A DNA stretch of 64,000 nt from Candidatus Dadabacteria bacterium (GTDB lineage: Bacteria > Desulfobacterota_D > UBA1144 > Nemesobacterales > Nemesobacteraceae), in contig JAJDTG010000022.1 of the NCBI GenBank assembly GCA_022827275.1, positions 1-64,000 of the forward strand. The letters run 5' to 3'. The notes beneath the pieces are model-generated. The model had not been told where the DNA came from. It searched no databases and worked only from the letters and a program-made list of their open reading frames with translations. A program made the translations under genes and the position numbers. Positions 54,131 through 63,407 of this stretch are shown piece after piece. Within the stretch, counting starts at the first letter, position 1. Every line of letters begins with the position of its first letter.

Positions 54131-55411
54131 TTATAGAACGGGGGCGGGGAATAATAAACCGCCGAAGAGAATCCACGCCACGATCAGTGTCCAGACGATG
54201 TTCATCCCCTGTGCTATGAGAAACGCATAGGCTGGGCGGCCTTCTTCCATGCTGACCAAAGTGGAAAGGCGAGTCTCAAGACCTATGCAGACAAAGGCTA
54301 GGGCGAACCACCAGCCGCGAAGCCCCTTCATGAGCCCCTTTGTCTGTGAGACGAGGTCTTCTCCCACGACGAAGGAAAAAAGAAGCGACGCTGCCATGAA
54401 ACCCAGAATGAACTTTGGAAAGCGATCCCAGATTACTCCTGCCGACGGCTTTACCCCTTCATCCGCGCCTTGGCGGAATGTCCACCAAAGGGAAAGAGCA
54501 AACGCCGCGAGACCCAGCATGGCGTTCTGTGAGAACTTCACCACTACGGCGGCGTTCATAGCCGACTCTCCCACCAGTTCCCCCGCTGCCACAACTGCTC
54601 CGGTGGTGTCAATGGTTCCTCCTATCCACGCTCCTCCGATTGCTGCGGGGATCTGGAAATGCTCTATGGCCCAGGGCATGATCAGCATCATCGGGACGGC
54701 TACTATGAGGACGATGGAAGTTACGTAGGAGAGCTTTTTCCTGTCTCCTCCTATGGCCCCGCAGGCTGCAATGGCGGCCGACACTCCGCAGATGGAAACG
54801 GCCGTGGAAAGCATGGCGGCAAACTCAGAATCCACGGCAAGCTTCCTGCAGACCCAGTAGCAGGCATACCAGATGACCAGCACAACGAACAGGGCTTGTA
54901 GAATCCCCGCCGACCCCGCGGAGAGTATTTTGCCGAACAGGATGCTGGAACCCAGAATAATGAGTCCGATCTTGATATAGTACTCGGTGCGGACTGCCTC
55001 CCGGAAGCGGTTGGGGAAAACATTGCCGACCAGCATTCCGATGAAAAGGGCGAAGATGACATAGCTTACGCCCCATTCCTTGGCCATTGCGTTTCCGGCG
55101 AGAAACTTGGACGCCCACGCAAGGGCGAAGACTATGGGGAAGCCCGCTATATAGCGGACGACCGACCCGCCCATCATACGAATGCCGAAGCTTGAGAAAA
55201 ATAAAAAGACCGCTCCCAGCGAGAGGGAAAGAGAGATGTTCTCTGCGCTGAGAATTTTGCCTACGGAATCAGGGGTCCACGAAAACTTTGGAAGAGAGAT
55301 ATAGGGAAAAAGAAGCCCGAGAGCGATGAGGATGAAAGCCGGTCCGAAAACCACCCAGTCTTCGGAAAATCCGTTACTCTCTTCGGGGGAGCTTTCAGCT
55401 TCGTTTTCCAT
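54131..55411 (-). CDS. YeiH-family putative sulfate exporter
   Basis: A 426-residue membrane protein with about ten hydrophobic helices. VSICGVSAAIAACGAIGGDR near residue 205 and the later GGTIDTTGAVVAAGELVGE near residue 255 match the UPF0324/YeiH family. Members are annotated as sulfate or sulfite-related exporters; evidence for the substrate is limited. It carries an N-terminal extension of about 70 residues with two extra hydrophobic segments. It is a single gene, with about 120 bases on the left before the oxidoreductase. Confidence 0.83.
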   Translation of the reverse strand: MENEAESSPEESNGFSEDWVVFGPAFILIALGLLFPYISLPKFSWTPDSVGKILSAENISLSLSLGAVFLFFSSFGIRMMGGSVVRYIAGFPIVFALAWASKFLAGNAMAKEWGVSYVIFALFIGMLVGNVFPNRFREAVRTEYYIKIGLIILGSSILFGKILSAGSAGILQALFVVLVIWYACYWVCRKLAVDSEFAAMLSTAVSICGVSAAIAACGAIGGDRKKLSYVTSIVLIVAVPMMLIMPWAIEHFQIPAAIGGAWIGGTIDTTGAVVAAGELVGESAMNAAVVVKFSQNAMLGLAAFALSLWWTFRQGADEGVKPSAGVIWDRFPKFILGFMAASLLFSFVVGEDLVSQTKGLMKGLRGWWFALAFVCIGLETRLSTLVSMEEGRPAYAFLIAQGMNIVWTLIVAWILFGGLLFPAPVL

Positions 55412-55477
55412 TTAACTAAACTTGACATAGATTCCAAGGTTTTTCAACGATTTGCTGCCGATTCACTGACCAGGCGG

Positions 55478-56005
55478 TTAGGGAGTGGTCGTGAGTCGTT
55501 CTCCTTTTCGCCAGTTCCATGGAGCGACGAATTTCCCGGCCCACAGGCCGCGGCTGTTTTCACGGGCCTCTTGCTCGGCGGAGATGTAACGGTGCGAGTA
55601 GCGAGAATAGGCGAGAGCGTAACCGTTTCGGACCATCCAGCCGTTTAAGTCGAGTGTATTCAGGTAGCAGATCCCGAGAAAGCGTCCGTAGCGGTCGCGT
55701 TTTGTTCCCTCGCACGTAATGGAATTACGCCCTATTTTGTTTCTAAGAGCCGCGGTTGAGACAATACCGCAGTCATAGCCTTTTCCAGACGTGTTTTTGC
55801 ATCGTTGATTCCGCTCCGGCGCGTCGATTCCTTCAAGCCTGATCCTCTCCCCCGAGATTTTGACCGTATCGCCGTCTGTCACGTAAGGCTTGCCTGTCAG
55901 GGTCTCAGCTTCTGCCGAGGTCAGGCAAAGCAGGGAAAGAAGCGTTAAGCACAATAATTGACAGACCAATCCGGGATTGTACTTTGAATCAGGGGTCTTT
56001 TTCAT
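55478..56005 (-). CDS. Secreted thermonuclease-like protein (SNase fold)
   Basis: A 175-residue exported nuclease: signal peptide (LLCLTLLSLLCLTSAEA), then the staphylococcal-nuclease fold with YVTDGDTVKISGERIRLEGID and APERNQ, and later TKRDRYGRFLGICYL. Catalytic Asp, Arg and Glu positions are present. Cysteines (QRCKN, YDCG, ITCEG, GICYL) may form disulfides. It probably degrades extracellular nucleic acids, perhaps for phosphate. The start is taken at ATG 56005 before the signal peptide; the longer frame to 56050 would overlap the next gene. Confidence 0.87.
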   Translation of the reverse strand: MKKTPDSKYNPGLVCQLLCLTLLSLLCLTSAEAETLTGKPYVTDGDTVKISGERIRLEGIDAPERNQRCKNTSGKGYDCGIVSTAALRNKIGRNSITCEGTKRDRYGRFLGICYLNTLDLNGWMVRNGYALAYSRYSHRYISAEQEARENSRGLWAGKFVAPWNWRKGERLTTTP

Positions 56006-56030
56006 TACACACTCAACAGCTGGCGGTTTA

Positions 56031-56408
56031 TCACTGGACGTTTCCGTCATCCTCGGCGAGCTTTTTCGCCGTTTTTCTTTTCCTTCTTTTTTTCTGTTTT
56101 ATTATTTTCTGTGCTTTTTTTCTTTCCGCGGAGTCTTCTCCGTGAACCTGCGTCGCGATTTTCTCGGCGAGACTTCTCCTCGCGAGGAATCTGTTAAGCG
56201 CTTGGGAGCGCTCCCTCATAACCTTCACGGCAATGCCGCTTGGGCGGTGTCGCAGATGGACGCAGGTGGCCAGCTTGTTTACGTTTTGTCCGCCGGGTCC
56301 CGAAGATCTCGTGAAAGTTTCCTCTAAGTCTTCTTCCCTTATGCCAAGACGCTCCATTTCCCGCCAAAGCGCCTCGTGCTTTTGCTTTGAGACTCCGAAA
56401 TTCTTCAT
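56031..56408 (-). CDS. Peptide chain release factor-like protein (ArfB type)
   Basis: A 125-residue protein with the release-factor catalytic GGQ motif in TRSSGPGGQNVNKLAT near residue 30, then a RF-1 domain, and a long Lys/Arg-rich tail (KIIKQKKRRKRKTAKKLAED) that would enter the mRNA channel of a stalled ribosome. There is no codon-recognition domain, as in ArfB/YaeJ. It would hydrolyse peptidyl-tRNA to rescue stalled ribosomes. It lies between the nuclease gene and the CBS gene, all reading left. Confidence 0.88.
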   Translation of the reverse strand: MKNFGVSKQKHEALWREMERLGIREEDLEETFTRSSGPGGQNVNKLATCVHLRHRPSGIAVKVMRERSQALNRFLARRSLAEKIATQVHGEDSAERKKAQKIIKQKKRRKRKTAKKLAEDDGNVQ

Positions 56409-56433
56409 GATGGTACGGCGGGCCGAAGGCGGA

Positions 56434-56877
56434 TTATCTTACGATTAATTTGAGAAAATCGGATACCGAGACAAGCCCCACGGGTTTTTCCTCTTCAACC
56501 ACTACAATGCTGTGGATACCAGTTCCGGCTAATTCTTCGAATACTTCTTTTACAGATGCGTCCGAGTCGATGGATATGGCCGGTCTACTCATTACTTCCT
56601 TCACCACGATACGCCCGGCATCCTCGTATATTTTCTCAATTTCTCCTTGGTCGAACCACTGTCCGAAGAGCTCGAGGATTTCGGTTCTCGAGAAGGAAAC
56701 GGTGGTTTTTTTGGCGATAAAGTCGCTTGCGGCCACGAATCCTGTGAGCACTCCGTCATCGTTAACCACGGGAAGCTGGGCAATTCTGAGTTCAAGCATC
56801 TTGCGCGCGCACTGCTCAAGCGAGTCGTTCTCGTTGGCGGTAACCACGGGGCTGTTCATTATTTCTTTTACTCTCAT
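56434..56877 (-). CDS. CBS-domain protein
   Basis: A 147-residue protein made of a CBS pair: residues 1-60 (VKEIMNSPVVTANENDSLEQ, VVNDDGVLTGFVAASDF) and 85-147 (VKEVMSRPAISIDSDASVKE, VVEEEKPVGLVSVSDFLKL). Such pairs bind adenine nucleotides and act as energy or redox sensors for partner proteins. There is no attached catalytic domain, so the partner is unknown. The next gene in the same direction encodes the ArfB-like factor, 25 bases on. Confidence 0.9.
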   Translation of the reverse strand: MRVKEIMNSPVVTANENDSLEQCARKMLELRIAQLPVVNDDGVLTGFVAASDFIAKKTTVSFSRTEILELFGQWFDQGEIEKIYEDAGRIVVKEVMSRPAISIDSDASVKEVFEELAGTGIHSIVVVEEEKPVGLVSVSDFLKLIVR

Positions 56878-56962
56878 CTGCGTATTGGACCTCTTTTTTC
56901 AAACAAATTAAGGATAAGACAGCCGGGGATTTTTTCAAGGCGGATTGTGCCACCGCCTTTTC

Positions 56963-56991
56963 TTGGAAACGTACTGATATGCGTATATAAT
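56963..56991 (+). promoter_or_regulatory. Promoter of bolA-grxD
   Basis: TTGGAA (56963-56968) and TATAAT (56986-56991) are 17 bases apart. The predicted transcription start is only about five bases before the bolA start codon, so the mRNA would be nearly leaderless. Confidence 0.65.
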
Positions 56992-57002
56992 TCCCCGCTG
57001 TG

Positions 57003-57242
57003 ATGGAAACGCAGCGGATTCGCGAAATGATAGAGCAGGGCATTTCAACGTCGTTTGTCGAGGTTGAAGGGGACGGAACGCACTTTCAGGCGGTCGTCGT
57101 ATCAGAGCAGTTCAGGGGTAAGCCGCCTATTGAGCGTCACAAGCTTGTCTACGCGGCGCTTGGAGACGCCATGGAGTCCGAGATTCATGCCATCTCGATA
57201 AAGACCTATACGGACGATCAGTGGGAGAAACTTAAAAAGTAA
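57003..57242 (+). CDS. BolA-family protein
   Basis: A 79-residue BolA fold with the conserved HxxxY segment ERHKLVYAALGDAME near residue 45 and HAISIKTYTDDQW near the end. BolA proteins bind monothiol glutaredoxins through a shared [2Fe-2S] cluster and help in iron-sulfur trafficking. The adjacent grxD gene is the expected partner. A GTG one codon upstream (57000) is also possible. No Shine-Dalgarno is visible, in keeping with a near-leaderless transcript. Confidence 0.9.
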   Translation: METQRIREMIEQGISTSFVEVEGDGTHFQAVVVSEQFRGKPPIERHKLVYAALGDAMESEIHAISIKTYTDDQWEKLKK

Positions 57243-57253
57243 GGAGCGGGACA

Positions 57254-57568
57254 ATGTCGGATATACAGAAAAAAATAGGGCGCCAGATCGAAGAGAACCC
57301 TATTATCCTTTACATGAAGGGGTCAAAAGAGATGCCGCAGTGCGGTTTTTCGGCGCAGGTGGTAAACATTCTCAACTACTACAAGGTGGATTACGAAACC
57401 GTCGATGTTCTTTCGGATCCGGAGATCCGCCAGGGGGTAAAGGATTACTCGCAGTGGCCGACCCTTCCGCAGCTCTACGTTAACGGCAATTTCGTAGGCG
57501 GATGCGATATATGTACCGAGATGCACTTAAATGGAGAGCTTGGCGAAATCCTTGAGGGAGACGCGTAG
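57254..57568 (+). CDS. grxD: Monothiol glutaredoxin, Grx4 family
   Basis: A 104-residue thioredoxin-fold protein with the CGFS active site (C30 in KEMPQCGFSAQVVNIL), the WPTLPQLYVNGNF cis-Pro segment, and the GGCDICTEM glutathione-binding end. CGFS glutaredoxins carry [2Fe-2S] clusters rather than reduce disulfides. It is 11 bases after bolA, with AAGGAGCGGG as ribosome site, so the pair is a co-transcribed iron-sulfur unit. Confidence 0.94.
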   Translation: MSDIQKKIGRQIEENPIILYMKGSKEMPQCGFSAQVVNILNYYKVDYETVDVLSDPEIRQGVKDYSQWPTLPQLYVNGNFVGGCDICTEMHLNGELGEILEGDA

Positions 57569-57610
57569 GACTGAGAAACCTGAGTGGTGCCGGTCCCGTG
57601 CAAAGGGGTA

Positions 57611-57638
57611 TTAACATTTCTCGGGGATTTGGTATAAT
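57611..57638 (+). promoter_or_regulatory. Promoter of ilvN-ilvC-psd-pssA
   Basis: TTAACA (57611-57616) and a consensus TATAAT (57633-57638) are 16 bases apart, about 39 bases before the ilvN ATG. No attenuator or T-box is visible in the leader. Confidence 0.7.
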
Positions 57639-57676
57639 CACGGTTTCTGATAATTTTTCACCACTTTGGAGGTTCC

Positions 57677-58171
57677 ATGAAATCGAGACACACCATATCC
57701 ATAACGGTAGACAATGAAGCCGGAGTACTCTCAAGAATCGCTGGGCTTTTCAGCGCGAGGGATTTTAACATTGAGAGTCTTAACGTCGCGGAAACTCAGG
57801 AACCGGGGACGTCCAGAATAACTCTGGTCACAACCGGTGATGAAGCCATAATTCAGCAGATAATCAAAAGGTTCAACAACATGGTCAACGTGATCAAGGT
57901 TGTTGACATGACCGAACTTGACCGCGTGGAAAGAGAGATGATTCTCGTCAAGGTCGATGCAAAGGCCGATTCCAAGCCGGAGATTCTGCGGATTGCCGAC
58001 ATATTCCGGGCCAAGGTTGTCGACGTGTCTCCAAGGTCATACACGTTTGAGGTTACCGGGGATGAACAGAAGGTCCAGGCCTTCGTTGAACTTCAAAGAC
58101 CTTTCGGGATAAAGGAAATTGCGAGAACGGGAACCGTCGCCATGTCCCGGGCGAACAAGAAGAGCAAGTAA
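57677..58171 (+). CDS. ilvN: Acetolactate synthase small (regulatory) subunit
   Basis: A 164-residue ACT-domain protein: residues 3-75 (HTISITVDNEAGVLSRIAGLF, FNIESLNV) bind the feedback inhibitor valine, and the C-terminal half (about 80-160) activates the large subunit. Length is of the IlvH/IlvN type from non-enteric bacteria. The large subunit gene ilvB is not next to it, unusually; upstream is grxD and a promoter. ilvC follows 15 bases later. Confidence 0.93.
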   Translation: MKSRHTISITVDNEAGVLSRIAGLFSARDFNIESLNVAETQEPGTSRITLVTTGDEAIIQQIIKRFNNMVNVIKVVDMTELDRVEREMILVKVDAKADSKPEILRIADIFRAKVVDVSPRSYTFEVTGDEQKVQAFVELQRPFGIKEIARTGTVAMSRANKKSK

Positions 58172-58186
58172 AGGAGGATATAACCG

Positions 58187-59203
58187 GTGAAAGTTTACTA
58201 CGATGAGGATATTGATTCGTCTAAGCTTAAGAAAAAGAAGATTACGATCATAGGCTACGGAAGCCAGGGTCACGCCCATGCCCAGAACCTAAGAGAAAGC
58301 GGACTCTCGGTTACGGTCGCGGACATTAAGGACAGTGCCAACTGGAAAAAGGCCAAGGAGGCCGGTTTTAACGTGAAGTCGGTTTCTGCTGCTTCCAAAT
58401 CTGCGGACATCGTGGTTATGCTGGCTCCGGACACTTACCAGCCAGCGATATACCATGAGCATGTCGAAAAGAACCTGGTTGCCGGGAACGCGCTTATGTT
58501 CAGTCATGGTTTTAATATTCACTACGGACAGATCAAACCGCCCGCGGGTGTGGATGTGTTCATGGTCGCTCCCAAGGCTCCGGGGCACACGGTAAGAGAC
58601 CAGTACGTCGGAGGCGCCGGTGTGCCGGGACTCGTGGCCGTTCATCAGAATCCCACAGGCAACGCCAAAGACCTTGCTCTTGCTTACGCCAGGGCCATCG
58701 GATGCTCGAGAGCGGGAGTTATAGAGACGACTTTTAAGGACGAGACGGAAACCGATCTTTTCGGGGAGCAGTCAGTTCTCTGCGGGGGACTCACGGCCCT
58801 TATCTTGGCCGGGTACGAGACGCTTGTTGAGGCCGGTTATCCGCCCGAGATGGCTTATTTCGAGTGCTGCCACGAAGTCAAGCTTATAGTTGACCTCATA
58901 TACGAGGGTGGGATAGCCAACATGCGTTACTCGGTGAGTGATACGGCCAAATACGGAGACATAACCAGGGGCCCGAGGCTTATAAACGACTCCGTAAAAC
59001 AGGAAATGAAAAAGATAATCGGGGAAATTCAGTCCGGGCAGTTCGCCTCGGAGTGGATACTGGAGAATCAAGCCGGAAGGCCTTCGTATAACGCGCTTCT
59101 CAGGCAGGGTGAAGAGCATCCGATCGAAAAAGTCGGCTCCGAACTCAGGGGAATGATGAGCTCGCTTTTCCAGAAGAAACTGGTCGACAAAGACAAGAAT
59201 TGA
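58187..59203 (+). CDS. ilvC: Ketol-acid reductoisomerase
   Basis: A 338-residue class I KARI converting acetolactate to dihydroxyisovalerate in branched-chain amino-acid synthesis. The Rossmann site is [19 protein letters not shown] near residue 20, the catalytic acids lie in [18 protein letters not shown] near residue 184 and [18 protein letters not shown] near 225. The start is GTG 58187 after AAGGAGG. Its TGA overlaps the psd ATG by one base. Confidence 0.96.
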   Translation: MKVYYDEDIDSSKLKKKKITIIGYGSQGHAHAQNLRESGLSVTVADIKDSANWKKAKEAGFNVKSVSAASKSADIVVMLAPDTYQPAIYHEHVEKNLVAGNALMFSHGFNIHYGQIKPPAGVDVFMVAPKAPGHTVRDQYVGGAGVPGLVAVHQNPTGNAKDLALAYARAIGCSRAGVIETTFKDETETDLFGEQSVLCGGLTALILAGYETLVEAGYPPEMAYFECCHEVKLIVDLIYEGGIANMRYSVSDTAKYGDITRGPRLINDSVKQEMKKIIGEIQSGQFASEWILENQAGRPSYNALLRQGEEHPIEKVGSELRGMMSSLFQKKLVDKDKN

Positions 59204-59850
59204 TGGACTTCCGGTTTGTGAGGGTCGCAAGCGAGGGGCTCGGTATAATTTACGTTTCAGCCGCGCTTTGTATTCTCCTCGCACTTTTCGGTTCTTTCTC
59301 TTTATTCTTAGTGTTTCTCCTGCTTACCGCCTTTTTCGTCTTCTTTTTCAGGGACCCCGAAAGGGAGATCCCTCCGCTTGATCCCGGTTCCGTGATCTGT
59401 CCCGCGGACGGCAAAATAATAGATATCTCGGAGACCTTTGAAGATAATTATCTTAAGCGTAACACCAGAAGGATAAGCATCTTTCTCTCCATCTTCGACT
59501 GCCATATAAACAGATTTCCCGTTTCCGGCAAGGTCGTCGGGACCACTTATTACCCCGGGAAATTCAAAATGGCTTTTGAGGGAGATTCGTCCGAGTCCAA
59601 CGAGCGGCTTGTGACCCTGATTGAGTGCGAGGACGGGGTCCGGGTGATCATAGTCCAGGTGGCAGGTTTTCTCGCGAGAAGGATCGTATCGCGCGCGAAA
59701 TTCGGCGACGTATTGGAAATCGGGGAAAAATTCGGGATTATAAAGTTTGGTTCAAGGGTGGATGTCTACCTGCCCGAGGATGTTAAGGTGGGTGTTGAAG
59801 TGGGGCAGAAAGTGGTAGCCGGCAGGACGGTTATAGCGTGGCTAACTTGA
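59203..59850 (+). CDS. psd: Phosphatidylserine decarboxylase proenzyme
   Basis: A 215-residue membrane-associated enzyme making phosphatidylethanolamine. Two hydrophobic stretches (residues 12-50, ALCILLALFGSFSLFLVFLL) are followed by FFRDPEREIP, SIFDCHINRFP with the catalytic His, and the self-cleavage site in IIKFGSRVDVYLP near residue 182, where Ser becomes the pyruvoyl group. The short form (PSD-A like) is common with PssA in this order. ATG 59203 overlaps the ilvC stop (TGATG); pssA overlaps its end by 13 bases. Confidence 0.94.
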   Translation: MDFRFVRVASEGLGIIYVSAALCILLALFGSFSLFLVFLLLTAFFVFFFRDPEREIPPLDPGSVICPADGKIIDISETFEDNYLKRNTRRISIFLSIFDCHINRFPVSGKVVGTTYYPGKFKMAFEGDSSESNERLVTLIECEDGVRVIIVQVAGFLARRIVSRAKFGDVLEIGEKFGIIKFGSRVDVYLPEDVKVGVEVGQKVVAGRTVIAWLT

Positions 59851-60671
59851 GAAGAAAAAGAAGGAGAAAGTCTCCCCGCCCGGGTAGGGTTATTCCCCTG
59901 CTGCCGAGCATGCTCACGACTGTGGGTCTTGCGTTCGGGCTTGCGTCCATAGCGACTTCGATTTCCATTTACGGAGACCGCGCCTCGGCCACAGTCTCTG
60001 AGCAGTGGCTTTTTAATCGCTTCTGGTGGGCAGCGGGATTTATCGGCATGGCAGTTCTTGTTGACATGCTTGACGGCAGAATAGCAAGAGCCCTTAACTC
60101 GGAGAGCCACTTCGGTGCCTCCTATGATTCGCTCTGCGATCTTGTCTCGTTCGGGGTCGCCCCGGCGGTGCTTCTTTATGTGTGTGGGCTCTCGGAATAC
60201 GGAAACCCTGGACTGATGGCTATGCTTTTTTACGTGGTCTGCGCAGCGCTCAGGCTCGCGCGTTTTAACGTGCAGTTTACGACCAAGGAAAAGCGCATGT
60301 TCACGGGTCTTCCGAGTCCTATGGCCGCAGGACTTATCCTCTCTCCGATACTTCTTCTCTCCGAGTTTCAGATCATCGCTACGCCACTTATGAAATCTTT
60401 TTATCTTTTCTTCGTTCCTGTTGTGGGGCTTGTTATGGTTAGCGAGGTTCCATACAGGAAGTTCCCGCGAATCGCCAGATTTGGACCTTTCAGCACCCTT
60501 GTAGCGGGCTCCATCATAATTGCGGCGCTTATTACCAATCCCGGAGTGGTCGCGGTCGCCATAACTTACTGCTATTTTGTCCTCGGCCTCGGACGTTGTG
60601 CTTGGAAGCTTCTCGCGAAGGCTACATCGCGGGACAAAGAGTCAGAAGCCCTGGCCGGCGACGAATCCTAG
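59838..60671 (+). CDS. pssA: CDP-diacylglycerol-serine O-phosphatidyltransferase
   Basis: A 277-residue CDP-alcohol phosphatidyltransferase making phosphatidylserine, the substrate of Psd. The family motif D-G-x2-A-R-x8-G-x3-D-x3-D is complete in DMLDGRIARALNSES followed by GASYDSLCDLVSFG near residue 80. About seven membrane helices follow a basic N-terminus (NLRRKRRRKSPRPGR). The start is GTG 59838 within psd, so translation is coupled. Confidence 0.94.
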   Translation: MANLRRKRRRKSPRPGRVIPLLPSMLTTVGLAFGLASIATSISIYGDRASATVSEQWLFNRFWWAAGFIGMAVLVDMLDGRIARALNSESHFGASYDSLCDLVSFGVAPAVLLYVCGLSEYGNPGLMAMLFYVVCAALRLARFNVQFTTKEKRMFTGLPSPMAAGLILSPILLLSEFQIIATPLMKSFYLFFVPVVGLVMVSEVPYRKFPRIARFGPFSTLVAGSIIIAALITNPGVVAVAITYCYFVLGLGRCAWKLLAKATSRDKESEALAGDES

Positions 60672-60698
60672 GGGTTTTTCCTCTGGAGGCTCGAGTCG

Positions 60699-63368
60699 AT
60701 GAAAGGGGTTTTCAAATTACTTTTTTGGTTCGTTCTGATTACGGGAGCAAGTCTTATGAGTTTAAATGCGCAGACTCTGGCGGGTGGCGGCGGAGTAACG
60801 AAATACAGCCTTTCTAACGGCATGACCGTGCTTCTTGAGAGAAACAACTCTTCTCCGGTCGTTGCCGTTAACGTGTGGGTGAAGACCGGAAGCGCGTGCG
60901 AGGTAGAGGGCGAATACGGCCTCGCGCACGTGCACGAACACATGCTTTTCAAGGGGACGGAAAGAAGACAGGTCGGCGAGATAGCCGGGATGGTCGAGGC
61001 TGGGGGCGGAGATATAAACGCGTTTACTTCCTTTGACGAGACGGTTTACTACATCGTAAGCGCGCGGCGCTTTCTGCCCATGGCTCTTGACGTGCTCTCG
61101 GACGTAATGGAGAACTCGACTTTTGACCCCGCGGAGCTTGAGAAGGAGCTTGAAGTTGTTCAGGAAGAGATTAGAAGGGGAGAGGATTCTCCCTCAAGGG
61201 TTCTCAGCCAGAAGCTTTTTTCCACGGCCTACAGTACTCATGCCTATGGAAGGCCCATAATAGGAACCAAGCAGAGCGTGGGGAGCTTCACCAGAGACGG
61301 AATACTGAATTTCTACAAAAAGTGGTATTCCCCGGACAACATGATTCTCGTTGTGGTCGGGGATTTTGATCCCGGGGAAATAAAGGACGCGGTGGCCCGG
61401 ACTTTCGGAAGGATAAAGAAAAGGGAAACTCCTGAGTGCGAACTTCCCCCAGAGCCCGAGCAGAAACGCACAAGAACCTTCGTTATAGGCCGCGACGTAA
61501 ACACGGGGTACTTCAGTCTTGGTTTTCACACCCCCTCGGCGAGCCACGCTGACACTCCTGTTCTTGACGTTATAAGCGGTGTACTAGGCACCGGGGAAAG
61601 CTCCAGGCTCTACAGAAAGCTAAAGGAGCAAAATGCCACCGTAAACGACATATACGCCTACGCCTACAGCCTCAAGGAAAGCGGTCTTTTCCTCGTGGGG
61701 GGAGTGCTTGATCCCGGGAAAGTGGAGAAAGCTTCAAGGGAGATAGTGGCTGAGATAGAGCTTATGAAAAACGAACCCGTCGGGACCGAGGAGCTTGCCC
61801 GCGCCAAAACTAACATAGAAAGGGACTTTATCCGCGCCAAGGAGACCATGCAGGGACAGGCTAGGAAGCTTGGTTACTTCGAGCTTGAAACAGGAGATTA
61901 CGGTTACGAACGCTTCTACCTTGAGAGGGTGAGGAATGTTACCCCGGAGGACATCTTACGCGTGGCCAGAAAATACCTCGTGCAGAGAAATCTCACCGCA
62001 GGAGTGCTGCTTCCGAAAGACAAGACCAAGGGGGTTGAGCAGAAGTTCAGAAAGGCTCTTGTCTTTCCTGGAGGGATCCAGAAAAAAGAAAAGAACAAGG
62101 TTTCCTCAACGCAGGCAGACTTTAAGAAGTACAAGCTCTCAAACGGAATCCGGGTTCTTTTGAAACGCAATCCGGCTGTTCCGCTTTTCTCCGTTCACGC
62201 GGCATTTTTGGGCGGCCTCAGGTATGAGGACGAAACCACAAACGGAGTTTCGAACTTCATGTCCGGGATGTTCACCCGTGGCACCTCGAACCGCTCCGCA
62301 GAAGATATAGCCACTCAAATAGAAGGGCTAGGGGGAACGGTTGACGGCTTTTCCGGGAAAAACAGCGTCGGGGTGACTCTCTCTGCCTTAAGCGAGAACT
62401 TTGAGGGGGCAGTGGATATTTTCTCAGACGTGATACTTAATCCTTCTTTTTCCGATGAGGAAATGGAGAGGGAGAGAAGGGAGATCCTGGCCGCCTTGGA
62501 AAAGCAGAAGGATAATCTCACGGGAAAGACGGTCAGGAATTTTCTGAAGACCCTTTTTCTGAAGCATCCCTACAGGCTCAACGTTCTGGGAACCGAGGAA
62601 AGCGTAGGCGGGTTTACCTCGGCCGATGTCCGGAGATTTTATAAAAAAGTCATAAGGCCCGAAAACATGGTTATCTCCGTTGCGGGCGACATTGACGCGG
62701 AGAAAACCCTCGGCATTCTTGAGAAGCTGTTTGGCGGAATGAAGCAGGGCGGCTTTGAAAAGACCCGGCCGCCCCGTGAATCTTTGCTTTCTGCCATGAG
62801 AGAAACGACCGAGTTTGAGAGAGACAAGGCTCAGACCCACATTATCGCGGGCTATCACGCACCGTCTTTTAAAAGCCGGGATCGCTATGCGTTCGAGGTG
62901 CTGAATTCGGTGCTCTCAGGTCAGGGGGGAAGACTCTTCATCGAGCTTAGGGACAAAAAAAGCCTTGCCTACGCCGTCACTTCGTTCTATGTCCCCGGGA
63001 TGGAAGGCGGCTATTTCGGCGTCTATATAGGAACTGCCCCACAAAAGGAAAAAGAGGCGCTCGGAGCGATAAAGGAACAGCTCCAGCTTATCTTGGAGGG
63101 TGTCGAGGAGTGGGAACTTGAGAGGGCGAAAAACTACATAGTCGGCAGTTTCGAGATAGGGCTTCAGAGAAATTCCGCTCAGGCGTCCACCGTCGGGTTT
63201 GACGAGCTTTACGGAATAGGTACTTACGAATACAGGAAGTTCCCGGAGAAGATTCTTTCCGTTACTGCTGAGGATGTAGCCAAGGTGGCTAGGAAGTACA
63301 TAAATCCCGATGCGGCCGCGGTCTCCATTCTTAAACCTGAGGAAGATTCCTCAGGGAACAAGCAGTAG
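60699..63368 (+). CDS. Two-domain M16 (pitrilysin-type) zinc protease
   Basis: An 889-residue exported protease with a signal peptide (FKLLFWFVLITGASLMSLNA). The N-terminal M16 half carries the inverted zinc motif HxxEH in LAHVHEHMLFKGTE near residue 77, with the third ligand Glu downstream (ELEVVQEEIRRGED near 152). The C-terminal half is a second M16 unit without HxxEH (TTNGVSNFMSGMFTRGT), so it is the inactive partner that closes the chamber. It probably degrades peptides in the periplasm. GGAGG precedes the ATG, and a terminator follows. Confidence 0.92.
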   Translation: MKGVFKLLFWFVLITGASLMSLNAQTLAGGGGVTKYSLSNGMTVLLERNNSSPVVAVNVWVKTGSACEVEGEYGLAHVHEHMLFKGTERRQVGEIAGMVEAGGGDINAFTSFDETVYYIVSARRFLPMALDVLSDVMENSTFDPAELEKELEVVQEEIRRGEDSPSRVLSQKLFSTAYSTHAYGRPIIGTKQSVGSFTRDGILNFYKKWYSPDNMILVVVGDFDPGEIKDAVARTFGRIKKRETPECELPPEPEQKRTRTFVIGRDVNTGYFSLGFHTPSASHADTPVLDVISGVLGTGESSRLYRKLKEQNATVNDIYAYAYSLKESGLFLVGGVLDPGKVEKASREIVAEIELMKNEPVGTEELARAKTNIERDFIRAKETMQGQARKLGYFELETGDYGYERFYLERVRNVTPEDILRVARKYLVQRNLTAGVLLPKDKTKGVEQKFRKALVFPGGIQKKEKNKVSSTQADFKKYKLSNGIRVLLKRNPAVPLFSVHAAFLGGLRYEDETTNGVSNFMSGMFTRGTSNRSAEDIATQIEGLGGTVDGFSGKNSVGVTLSALSENFEGAVDIFSDVILNPSFSDEEMERERREILAALEKQKDNLTGKTVRNFLKTLFLKHPYRLNVLGTEESVGGFTSADVRRFYKKVIRPENMVISVAGDIDAEKTLGILEKLFGGMKQGGFEKTRPPRESLLSAMRETTEFERDKAQTHIIAGYHAPSFKSRDRYAFEVLNSVLSGQGGRLFIELRDKKSLAYAVTSFYVPGMEGGYFGVYIGTAPQKEKEALGAIKEQLQLILEGVEEWELERAKNYIVGSFEIGLQRNSAQASTVGFDELYGIGTYEYRKFPEKILSVTAEDVAKVARKYINPDAAAVSILKPEEDSSGNKQ

Positions 63369-63370
63369 GG

Positions 63371-63407
63371 AACCCGTTTTGCCCTGATTCAGGGAGCGGG
63401 TTTTTTT
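63371..63407 (+). terminator. Rho-independent terminator after M16 protease
   Basis: AACCCG pairs with CGGGTT, with an inner CCCTGA-T-TCAGGG stem, followed by seven T's. It ends between the convergent M16 and MscS genes. Confidence 0.88.
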
